The notes under the pieces: model-generated | What the model was told of the DNA's origin: nothing | The model's database searches: none | Seen by the model: the letters and a program-made list of their open reading frames with translations, nothing else | From: Thermoflexibacter ruber | Lineage (GTDB): Bacteria > Bacteroidota > Bacteroidia > Cytophagales > Thermoflexibacteraceae | Assembly: GCF_900113045.1 (NCBI RefSeq) | Contig: NZ_FONY01000002.1 | Location: 169,852-233,851 of the forward strand | Direction of reading: 5' to 3' | Length of the DNA stretch: 64,000 nucleotides | Shown here: positions 13,401 through 19,229 of the stretch, in pieces | Position numbering within the stretch: position 1 is the stretch's first letter | How the letters are laid out: every line of letters starts with the position of its first letter | Position numbers and translations under genes: made by a program

Positions 13401-15510
13401 AAATACCATGACTTCTACAGTATTTCCTACTAATTTTATCAGAACAAGAATAGGTTTGCATACATCAAGCAAAGTAATTTATAACTCTAATGTAGCCCAA
13501 GACGTATCCAGTGTGCCGATGTATGGATGTGTAATTTTCAGAAAATTTACGCCGACTGCTCCTATGATTAATAAAACAATCACTACTGTTCGTCCAACTT
13601 TAGATGTAAGAGGTGATAGCTTAAGAATAGAGGCTTATAATCACCTGATAGACAATGGAGTACAAATTGACGGAACCAGTGATGGATTTATGTTTATGGA
13701 TTACAGAAGCCAACTGACCTTAGGAACTCCAGCAACAGCCACTACTTTCCCTATGGACTTTTTGACTTCTAAAATTGATATGGATATTTGGTCTAATTAT
13801 CCGACAAATACCAATCTCAGACCTAAAACTGATATGAACTTTGTGGTTTATAATTCTGACCAACCGCAAAACATCACTGCCGCCTCACCATCTAGCACCG
13901 TAGGACCAGGTAAAACTATTGCTACAGGAGCAGATAAGGCTTCTTGGTATGGAAATGTGAGGCTTAGTTCTACTGTACCTGTAACTAAATTTTTACAAGA
14001 TAGCGTGAACATCAGAGGAGGGCTTTATATAGGCACGAATAACACCTTAGATGCTACTACTAATAATTATAAAATTTACTTAGGTGGCGACTGGGAAGCC
14101 TCACCAAACTCTGATTTCATTGCACGACAAGGAAGAGTAATTTTAGACGGCATAGACAGAACACAAAATATCACTACCGATGCCGCTCCTTTCTACAACT
14201 TAGAAATCAATAAGCCCGGGACAAACCGTACTGCTGTACTTCTCGACCCGTTGAGGCTTACTAATTTGGCATTCTACAAAGGAGGATTCTTTATTTCTGA
14301 TGTAGGTAGGGAATTTATTTATGATGTCAATGCCAATCATAGTACAGAATGGGGAACAGGAAAGGAATATACTACCGCAGACCCTCTTTCAAATGGACCA
14401 AGTGCCTCAAGCCACGTATTTGGTCCTGTAACCAAGATTGGGGTAAGCGACGTAACACGCTTTTATTTCCCTGTGGGCAATACTTCGGTATATGCTCCTG
14501 CCGGTATCCGCGCCCCAGCAGGTGCAAACCCTGCAACGACTATCACAGGTCGTTACTTTGGAACAAACTCAGGGCTAACAGGCATAGATGCTACGCCTTG
14601 CCCTTCATTGCCTATGAATAATGTAAGTACGGCAGAATATTGGACTTTAGATGCACCGGGAGGTACTACTGCCCCTACGGGTATCCAAGTAACACTAAGC
14701 TGGGCGGCAAATAGGAGTGGAGGTGTTACTAATTCAAGCCTACTTAGAGTAGCACACTATTATAACGGAGGCACAGGATTAAAATGGTATTGTGAAGGCA
14801 GGGACAATACGCTAAGTCCAGACAACGACCTCTCGGCAATGCCCGCACCTCCATTTGCCGGTGGTATGGTAACTTCTTCTAATACAAGCATCACTGTATT
14901 TAGTCCATTTACTTTAGGTTCTCTAAGTCCTGTCAATCCTTTGCCTATCCAGTTGGTAAAGTTTGAAGCAAAAGCAGTGGCTGAGAAGAAGATAGTAGAA
15001 CTTTTCTGGCAAACTGCTACTGAAATCAATAATGACTTCTTTACTTTGGAGAAAAGCAAGGACGGAAGAAATTTCATTGAATTTAAAAGAGTGCCTTCTA
15101 AAAATGGTAACAGTAGAGTAACTAATGATTACTTTGAGATAGACACCGAACCTATGCGAGGACTCTCTTATTATCGCCTCAAGCAGACGGATATAGACGG
15201 AACTTTTACTTATTCAAAAATTGTGGCAGTGTATTTTGAAGGAGAAAATAGTGAAGGAGGGTTCTTGCTCTATCCAAATCCAGCAGAAAGCGATATTAAT
15301 ATACAAATCTTTGATAAAGGCTTGGAGGAAGGTATGGTAAGTATTTCAGATATGCTTGGTAGAGAAGTATATAACACATTTATAGAAGATATTTCACCTG
15401 ATAAAGTATTTAATATTCAGTTTAAGCAAAGTCTGTCCTCTGGGGTGTATATATTGAAGTTTGTGGGGAGAAACAAGTCTTATGTGCGCTCTTTTGTAGT
15501 AAACAAATAG
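4411..15510 (+). CDS. Giant T9SS-secreted repetitive surface protein (3699 aa)
   Basis: The protein has a signal peptide (hydrophobic core about residues 19-36, likely cleavage after IYA), a long Asn/Thr/Gly-rich beta-solenoid-like body and a C-terminal T9SS type A sorting domain from about residue 3620 (LYPNPAESD, ending FVVNK). Five modules begin with a YWVGG-type motif: YWVGGTGNW near residue 42, then Tyr349, Tyr852, Tyr1365 and a degenerate YWVRS at Tyr2051. They are followed by W-rich and DNVxF segments. A second repeat family, roughly NHLIDNGxQI then LTLG and FPxxF, recurs six times starting near residues 2385, 2545, 2715, 2830, 2952 and 3069. An LPIQLVKFEAKA domain precedes the sorting signal, as in many Bacteroidota secreted proteins. 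An adhesin or gliding-related surface role is inference. An alternative start lies four codons downstream. The gene stands alone. Confidence 0.9.
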   Translation: MKEIMKKVSTSNSYLQKRSILFSIITVLLVGFSNIYAADRYWVGGTGNWNNTARWSTTSGGAGGASVPVAGDNIFIDANSGSGTITINVAAVCNNLSWTSNALTINGTGTNTLTINGNLSAGNGINWTMGGNVTVNGTVNIGINTVMTLNGAANTFNGNVTILGTTGSAVTINNATFNGANNQFYQRYTFTGDATFGVNTVTTFLGGAFAKSFQDLVVKQGATVDFQTLAPAVDQFTNIYLESSTTFRFNEQSLCDPPSPPCTDFSSIVTGKIVVNTTICTTGAKNAVITSTNGDLSNIRFDTDQEWNNVNISNIFNVGSANIRVKSGIFGVPSINGFEDWVSAGRRVYWIGGTRSMGSQDWNDCLNWATSSGGTVEGSNGVDPPTSGLDTVYFDANSFSASRNQVVINTGAGAKNMIWTGATHTPTLAGTTGSLTITGNLVFIPAMNVTTTVPVVFSSNNVGNTITMAGKSFNGNVDFISPSATSMVAGTGSWNILDNLSTNSTSTIRFQSGTFNSNNNPITTGFFNANSLFVRSVNLGSSLITVNGIGNVLDLINGPLDDVTTPTFDFNPGTSTMVFNNSGAGNIQLDIGRKAKTLPNFVFSGFDNDVISINTSSDVAERITFQNITVSTSGLPNATLTISGKSPKTYGAITFANNIYANFDGVPNSTPGSNNIFNGAIVMGIGTQVNFNNSNTFNQNVTVSGTSGTGVTFTGDVAGINNIFNGTVSVPGINSKVAFANEGNNNFNQNILVGGRVTWSFNSCASCLSTVATGRNFIVTAACGDESLINSSGQPTAGAANVNFGLDYQWENVTAQNLNNSTGVTVNIILGGSGSIGNTNINVATTSPRTLYWVGGTGNWSNANMWSTIDPTMGVPNNPQCPPRLIDNVIFNNGSGPATYDVTLDTDGQANNISFNGTTSIPTLRGAATRTLTIAGNFTLAAAGSLVQNANTPTNYQGRVIFTNLNPVPMTPPSIALRGTVIFNNVAFGSVATPAGSAWNLDATNGNLTVVNKIELVSGTLNTNGRAVNTAFFDANPKGLPSPVSNLPRTLTLGNTIMTITGAGTASPDDPALDLRGSNLTVTVPGASSRIDMTNVGNIIVYTGSQTGGRTLPRIDFTANVATANTITVNTENNTDRLTFRELNINANRTNLTFLVNGTSPKTYSTGFNLGSGASNGNITVVLDGSSDNMNPNIFDGLVTLGRSGGAGITATIRNANVFNNNVIVRTTTTTGITFTGTGNNNFDTDPARTFTFANTGGRVTFSNTGTNSFANITMNSSVIMRLTPNTIGNNTLSGILNPNANCNAPATLRATTPLANLNASVAQSWSDIVVNDINSTGANITILSKDLTGSTGNFTFTPALRNLYWVGGRTDNTLSTNTLWSNPNNWSEIDPTSAMYNPTTSPGVCIPNSCSDNVFFNAGSFTNPAKVNVNIDVVALCGNMDWTGATNTPNLSGTTDLTICGSLTFINAMTQDGTVATYSGTVTFRGEPAATAKTITMAGKRLNNANFTGSSNTSEWNIQNTPASVNNTFHVLNTIRLIRGRLNVTDVTGDANPDVICNVFDADNGSDLVRRLDFGADALIQVRGTGDVLDLAGNTGNFTITYSTDPTGTSTIELNNAGNINVYVGTQSKTIPNLNFSTASGNTINISDNNPTTNPTTNRITFRNITVANNRVFNMQTNAPKTYGDITGTGVITFGNNTNATFNGTDNPALATVNTTSNVFNGTVTFGTGTRALFNNNNLFNAAVQFGSTTTNNTNTQNVYFSRSNTFMSTLTFTNAGPGWATFGQNGTQNIFEGAVAFNGLRNNLTTLGNNTSFARYYSTLYVNSGVPGPEQSTGTFNSQVEYRDNVTWGDGAGGIAVAPVTYNQEVDMHNTLGTNGAAGSPAGREFLTGIDSRFVFNAISNFRNMRHGQNNLITYNRITSHDNYFLTRFDIVLYPNVIADAGTSVIRQRMEAYVDCNSWIRIASTLPTEQANLQFNEPHTNSTQPPIGTTPHRRFEYTLFQDINKVAAGGAHVQALPANTADISNNTDYNPVTQAGINFINPITKRTFYWVRSVNQINAAATNASGDWADEALDNHWSSPDLPVMVNPMTMMPTPNVGGFGGSGLGPSGCIPTPIDSVVFDNNSLASTVVTVDKYSVYSNGQNWANTVPITLQGSDVYTIHVYGTFKGSPNTTNNFGGTYFFTGTDTQNGQIESITSNTQRFFGPVVFNNERDRWVITDNMNIENNARGSFTINYGIVDMGGLINNPTPPTLTLDGNFTMTARVSAALRVPLFIPRNSTVIFDGKNNDQEIRMDGNTTNGQMKSTAGCVECTQYTTDPTTNAHVEVVPGVTTLNPPANSTHLDSRVISCNRSPFYNIIVDKRWDRTLNIQGQNGAIALSIYNDFKILNGRVVDNGNQIRGNVTNPLNTGGNSGVMEMSNNTALILGSNGTPTVFPTCFRTANISLAPMPRGNVYINPTVTGNNMAPMNPAGAGGNGANNSPEVRYICRDNRQMVAGTLDRTFAMPVGTVAVGPAEYGTLTLAGVTGAAVRSKDLTGPITIHGTLRILGGNIFRDMGKQITGNNYLNTTAPQTFNMIFINGASNSDRAVLELGTAENVAASPLTYSNTSLPANIPRPLTTAADPVTANVATTFPSFTNNVANFVIGAPNTGKMVLREFSTVIYNAGANQQVWGNFTYGNLTVRSPGRTALPLVRKTVTRHPSILTDINLDVAGDLRLEDFNDLIDDGWQIDGRVNKTYTALPNSRLTLGISNKATEFPKEYVNANINLDATNDTYYNAGALSSITDPRQIMSTVPTYGSLVLSDPDSLTNLILIEKRFQPVAPVSIKGDITVKRHNHLNDNGSQISRLTAGGVLTLENGDPTNVPLDSSQVTRLTLGSATSSTTLPLNFTTTLLNDNTTVVYTSGLTQLVAGGTRLNGAPPNSYYNVWLQSLPAATPAVKNLEGAITVRNDLVIRHSIRFNDANSDVAPTNAFQITGNATGNLTMEASSELRLNKANTMTSTVFPTNFIRTRIGLHTSSKVIYNSNVAQDVSSVPMYGCVIFRKFTPTAPMINKTITTVRPTLDVRGDSLRIEAYNHLIDNGVQIDGTSDGFMFMDYRSQLTLGTPATATTFPMDFLTSKIDMDIWSNYPTNTNLRPKTDMNFVVYNSDQPQNITAASPSSTVGPGKTIATGADKASWYGNVRLSSTVPVTKFLQDSVNIRGGLYIGTNNTLDATTNNYKIYLGGDWEASPNSDFIARQGRVILDGIDRTQNITTDAAPFYNLEINKPGTNRTAVLLDPLRLTNLAFYKGGFFISDVGREFIYDVNANHSTEWGTGKEYTTADPLSNGPSASSHVFGPVTKIGVSDVTRFYFPVGNTSVYAPAGIRAPAGANPATTITGRYFGTNSGLTGIDATPCPSLPMNNVSTAEYWTLDAPGGTTAPTGIQVTLSWAANRSGGVTNSSLLRVAHYYNGGTGLKWYCEGRDNTLSPDNDLSAMPAPPFAGGMVTSSNTSITVFSPFTLGSLSPVNPLPIQLVKFEAKAVAEKKIVELFWQTATEINNDFFTLEKSKDGRNFIEFKRVPSKNGNSRVTNDYFEIDTEPMRGLSYYRLKQTDIDGTFTYSKIVAVYFEGENSEGGFLLYPNPAESDINIQIFDKGLEEGMVSISDMLGREVYNTFIEDISPDKVFNIQFKQSLSSGVYILKFVGRNKSYVRSFVVNK

Positions 15511-15540
15511 CCATAAGCTATAATACTGAAGTAAATATCA

Positions 15541-15581
15541 AAAGAACCCTTTACAACATGCCTCGTAAAGGGTTCTTTTTT
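15541..15581. terminator. Strong terminator after the giant gene, possibly bidirectional
   Basis: A perfect 14-bp stem, AAAGAACCCTTTAC (15541-15554) with GTAAAGGGTTCTTT (15565-15578), has a 10-nt loop and is followed by a T run. It lies between convergent genes and could also serve the minus-strand gene. Confidence 0.88.
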
Positions 15582-15641
15582 GCTCTAAGAATATAATACT
15601 TTCCTTAATATATTTGGAAAGAATAACCAAGTTTGTTCAAC

Positions 15642-17279
15642 TTATTGATTACGCAACATAAATTTGATAAAAGGCTCATGTTTTTGGTAAATGCTATCTT
15701 GCAAAAAAAGACTTTTATCTTTTTCCTTAAATATCTGTATGATTTTGGGAGATTCCTTGATAGCCTGCCCCCAAGTTCCTGCTTTGACAACTTGGTAGTG
15801 CTGAGGAAGAGAGAGTACATTGCTCAGGCATAAAATAAGTAATATATAAGTAACAATCCGTTGATTTAAAATTATGTTATTATTTTGCATTTCTACCAAT
15901 GCGTAGCCTAAGAGCAAAATAAAAACTGTAGTGAGTGGAATAGGATAATAAATTCTATAGTAATCTTCCTTGGCTACAGAAGGGTGTGTAAGCACCATCA
16001 AGAAAAACATGGCAAGTAAGCTCACTAAAAATAGAAAATACAATGTAAGATGTAAGCCACGCACACTCTCCCATGTATTTTTACTGAATACATACCCCAC
16101 AGCTATCAAGTAAAGAAAAGCAAACATCGTAGGTATATTACCTAAGGAAACTCTTAATATACTGAGAAAAGAATATATCGACTTTTCTAAGACTAACAAA
16201 TCATAGTTGCTTCCCCAAAGCCAAAGATTGGAGAAAGGGATTGTCTGATACTCATAATTAGGTTCAAAACCATTGAAATACTGTGTAATTGGCGGTGCTA
16301 AAAGGTAGTTATAGCAATTATTTAGTAAGACTGCTCCCAAAAAAATAATAAAAAGACAAATGTAAGTTTTAGTAGGGGAGGAGAGGCATAAGAGAACCAG
16401 AAAAGCACAAATCAAAAGTATAAGGAAGTAACCTTGCCTATCAAAAAGTGTAGTACAAAAAGCAAAAAAGAAAAGTACAAAATGCTCTTTTTTAATAGTA
16501 GTAAAATTACTTTGTTTTAGTTGTGAATATAATAGGGAAAAAGTGATAATAAAACAGAGCGAAGTTCCTATTTTGGCAGAGCGAAAGAAACTCGAGGTCA
16601 AAGGTATGCAAGGGGCTGATAACCAAAGGGAAATTAACAATATAGACCAAGCCTCAGAGAGTTTGAACTGCTTTTGAAATACATAATATAGTACAAAAAT
16701 GGAGATAACAGTAAATAAATAATGCGTAAAGGAATAAAAATGTGGATAGCCATTTTGCATACTCCAATAAATGAATTGGCAATCCAGATAATCAAAAACA
16801 TGGCTCAGTTCTCTTGCTTGGAAATTGCCTACATCTGTATAAATTTTTTGGAAAAAAGAGGTAGAGGGATTCAAATAAACAGGTAAAAAGCCTGCAATCC
16901 TATTTTCTTTTAGAAAGTCCAATCCCTCCGCTTCATAATCTAAAAAGCCTCCTTGTGCATTGATAATAGAAAAAATACAAAATGATACACTTAGGAGAGA
17001 GAGCAAAAAATACGGATTAGTATGCCAAGTATGAAATCGGAAGGAGTGTTTGAAGCGGAAGTCTGTCTTAGTAAACCAAAGCAAATATCCTACACAAAAA
17101 AGAAGGGAAAGTACAATTTTAACAAGAGATATTAGCACATAAAGCCGAGGTGAGTAAATGTATCCGTCTTTATCGCCCCAAATCATATCAATTAAATATT
17201 CTGACAGCCTAACAAACAGTAACAAAACTAAAAATATGAAACGAAGCCTAATAAGAAAAGAAAAAAATAATGCTACCAT
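15642..17279 (-). CDS. Polytopic membrane protein of unknown function (545 aa)
   Basis: I do not recognise a characterised family. The protein has about ten or more strongly hydrophobic segments spread over its whole length. A long non-membrane loop at about residues 110-170 includes FQARELSHVFDYLDCQFIYW. Acidic residues in a loop after the first helices, followed by many TM segments, are reminiscent of GT-C glycosyltransferases, but the resemblance is weak and the function is unassigned. The gene is monocistronic: a terminator flanks its 3' end, and 146 bp upstream lies the terminator of the next gene. Aromatic and low-GC codon content match the rest of the window, so nothing suggests transfer. 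Confidence 0.7.
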   Translation of the reverse strand: MVALFFSFLIRLRFIFLVLLLFVRLSEYLIDMIWGDKDGYIYSPRLYVLISLVKIVLSLLFCVGYLLWFTKTDFRFKHSFRFHTWHTNPYFLLSLLSVSFCIFSIINAQGGFLDYEAEGLDFLKENRIAGFLPVYLNPSTSFFQKIYTDVGNFQARELSHVFDYLDCQFIYWSMQNGYPHFYSFTHYLFTVISIFVLYYVFQKQFKLSEAWSILLISLWLSAPCIPLTSSFFRSAKIGTSLCFIITFSLLYSQLKQSNFTTIKKEHFVLFFFAFCTTLFDRQGYFLILLICAFLVLLCLSSPTKTYICLFIIFLGAVLLNNCYNYLLAPPITQYFNGFEPNYEYQTIPFSNLWLWGSNYDLLVLEKSIYSFLSILRVSLGNIPTMFAFLYLIAVGYVFSKNTWESVRGLHLTLYFLFLVSLLAMFFLMVLTHPSVAKEDYYRIYYPIPLTTVFILLLGYALVEMQNNNIILNQRIVTYILLILCLSNVLSLPQHYQVVKAGTWGQAIKESPKIIQIFKEKDKSLFLQDSIYQKHEPFIKFMLRNQ

Positions 17280-17425
17280 GTAAAATTTTTTGTCTGTTAA
17301 TAAAAGCAGCTAACTCTGCAAGCACCTCTCGCAACAGGCTTTGTAAACTTCCTATGTCATCAGGTGATTTCATAATACCAAGCTAAAACTTTTTTCTTAA
17401 TTTTACAAGACCTAAGTATTTACAA

Positions 17426-17465
17426 TAAAAAAAAACTTCACCAACTCCAAAGGTGTTGGCGAAGT
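17426..17465 (-). terminator. Terminator on the minus strand downstream of htrA
   Basis: Arms 17435-17445 and 17455-17465 form an 11-bp stem. As minus-strand RNA it has only one G-U pair, whereas the plus-strand version has an A/C mismatch. The 10-nt A tract at 17426-17435 becomes the U tract. It lies about 180 bp beyond the htrA stop, so it ends either a long htrA trailer or a separate small transcript. Confidence 0.78.
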
Positions 17466-17493
17466 CCACAAAAACCTATTAATAAACCTAAAC

Positions 17494-17559
17494 TTACAAT
17501 CTCAACGGCATTTCTCCGTAAGAAGAACCTGCCTGAACTATTTGTGGTAAAGTACTCAC
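17494..17559 (-). other. Short coding-like stretch between htrA and its terminator
   Basis: On the minus strand an open stretch reads VSTLPQIVQAGSSYGEMPLRL and then a stop. It is preceded in frame by a hydrophobic run (VLVGLSLF) but no in-frame ATG: only GTG at 17557-17559 could start it, and the nearby ATG at 17585-17587 is in another frame. A terminator follows 29 bp later. It could be a leaderless small peptide, a decayed gene end or chance. No other gene is visible in the 367-bp gap 17280-17646. Confidence 0.25.
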
Positions 17560-17646
17560 AAATAAACTTAACCCTACTAATACTCATTACTGATTAGAAA
17601 ATGAATTAACTATCTATCTATGAACTACAAAGGGCAATAATTTCTT

Positions 17647-19110
17647 TTAAAAATAGTAAGAGTAATAACCTTTTTGTCCGTTTTTAGTTACTCCTTTTAC
17701 AATCACTCTTCCCCTAATTCGTTCCAATATGTCTGCCAATTCACGTGGTTCTTCTATCATTCTATTATTGATAGAGGTAATGATAAAGCCTTCTTCTATA
17801 CCCATTTGAGCTATCAAACCTCTATTGCTATTTATTTTTGCTATTCGTACCCCACTTTCTATATTAAGTTTAGCTCTTTCTGCTTTTGGCACTACCTCGA
17901 GTTCTGCACCTATACTCTCAGCTTTATACACTTCTCTTTTGACTATGGAGGTAGTTCCATCTATATTAGTAAGTGTAATCTGCTTTTCTCCCATTTTCCC
18001 TTCTCTACTGTACTGAATATTGACCTTATCTCCAGGTTTAAAATAGCTCATTTGCTCATCAAAAGAACTTTTGGAGTTTACAGGTTTTCCGTTGATTTTC
18101 AAGATAACATCTCCCCTTCGCAAACCTGCCTTATCTGCCGCCCCATCTGGTTCTATATATGTAATAATAACACCTGCGATGTCATTTAAGTTCAATTCCT
18201 TATAGACTTCTTCTGTTACTTCTAAAACATCTGCTCCTACGAATGCTTTTTGTACCTGCCCGTATTGCTTAAGGTCTGTAACTACTTTGGTAACAATGTC
18301 AGAAGGCACGGCAAATCCATAACCTGCATAAGAACCAGTTTTTGATAAAATTGCAGTATTAATGCCTACCAATTCTCCTCTCAAATTAACCAAAGCCCCT
18401 CCACTATTGCCGGGATTGATTGCCGCATCGGTTTGAATGAAAGATTCTATAGGGAACTGACTATCTAAAATATTGATATTACGTCCTTTAGCACTTACTA
18501 TCCCTGCTGTAACAGTAGAGGTTAGGTTAAAAGGATTCCCCACGGCAATCACCCAATCCCCTACATTTACAGTTTCCGAAGAGGCTATTTTTACAAAAGG
18601 CAAATTGTCTGCTTCTATTTTCAACAAAGCTAAGTCAGTAGAAGGGTCAGTTCCTTTGACCGTAGCCTTGTAAGTACGTTTGTTGTGTATTACCTCTATC
18701 TCACTTGCGCCTGCTATTACGTGATTGTTTGTAACTATATATCCGTCCTTAGAAAATATAACCCCTGAGCCTGAGCCAATCACCTTGTTTTCGTAACCTT
18801 CTCCACCAAAAAACATATCAAACCATGTGTAAGACCTTTGATTGCGACTTGCCGTCTTGATGTAAACTACGGAAGGAGTACTTACCTTAGCAGCTTCGAC
18901 AAAACTCGGCATTTCGCTGAATCCTCGTGAGTCATTAAAATCTACAAAATTTGGTCTATCTTCTTCTACACTTAACTCATTGGTAAACTGCTTGCTAAGC
19001 GGTTTTTCCTGCTCTTGATTCAGTGGAATGACATTGATAAAAACATAAGCTCCCATGAAACCTGCTAACCCACCTATTAAAAAAGTTTTAATTAGATGCT
19101 TCATAATCAT
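17647..19110 (-). CDS. degP: HtrA/DegP-family periplasmic serine protease
   Basis: This 487-residue envelope quality-control protease has an N-terminal uncleaved signal/anchor segment (about residues 5-28). Its trypsin-like domain carries the catalytic triad His130 (VTNNHVI), Asp159 (STDLALLKI) and Ser236 (NPGNSGGAL). It is followed by one clear PDZ domain (about 275-370) and a second, more divergent one (about 390-480), as in the DegP/DegQ/Do family. It would degrade or refold misfolded periplasmic proteins. The start could also be Met3. It lies 119 bp downstream of lon on the same strand, so the two proteolysis genes may be co-regulated, though a promoter-like motif precedes this gene. Confidence 0.93.
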   Translation of the reverse strand: MIMKHLIKTFLIGGLAGFMGAYVFINVIPLNQEQEKPLSKQFTNELSVEEDRPNFVDFNDSRGFSEMPSFVEAAKVSTPSVVYIKTASRNQRSYTWFDMFFGGEGYENKVIGSGSGVIFSKDGYIVTNNHVIAGASEIEVIHNKRTYKATVKGTDPSTDLALLKIEADNLPFVKIASSETVNVGDWVIAVGNPFNLTSTVTAGIVSAKGRNINILDSQFPIESFIQTDAAINPGNSGGALVNLRGELVGINTAILSKTGSYAGYGFAVPSDIVTKVVTDLKQYGQVQKAFVGADVLEVTEEVYKELNLNDIAGVIITYIEPDGAADKAGLRRGDVILKINGKPVNSKSSFDEQMSYFKPGDKVNIQYSREGKMGEKQITLTNIDGTTSIVKREVYKAESIGAELEVVPKAERAKLNIESGVRIAKINSNRGLIAQMGIEEGFIITSINNRMIEEPRELADILERIRGRVIVKGVTKNGQKGYYSYYF

Positions 19111-19155
19111 TTAAGTTTTTATAGAGATAAATTAATTATAACATTTACTATTTTC

Positions 19156-19163
19156 CAAAATTA
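19156..19163 (-). promoter_or_regulatory. Possible -7 element for htrA
   Basis: On the minus strand the sequence is TAATTTTG, an exact match to the Bacteroidota -7 consensus TAnnTTTG, about 46 bp upstream of the htrA start. No TTG -33 element is visible at the usual spacing, so the call is weak. Confidence 0.35.
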
Positions 19164-19229
19164 ACGATTTTGAATGGAATTTGATTGCTTTATGCTGTTA
19201 AAAATTCCTAAGTAACCGCTTTTATCTCA

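Noticed and set aside
14349-14621. 90-codon plus-strand frame inside the giant gene
   Set aside because: It is an alternative frame within continuous, conserved coding sequence.
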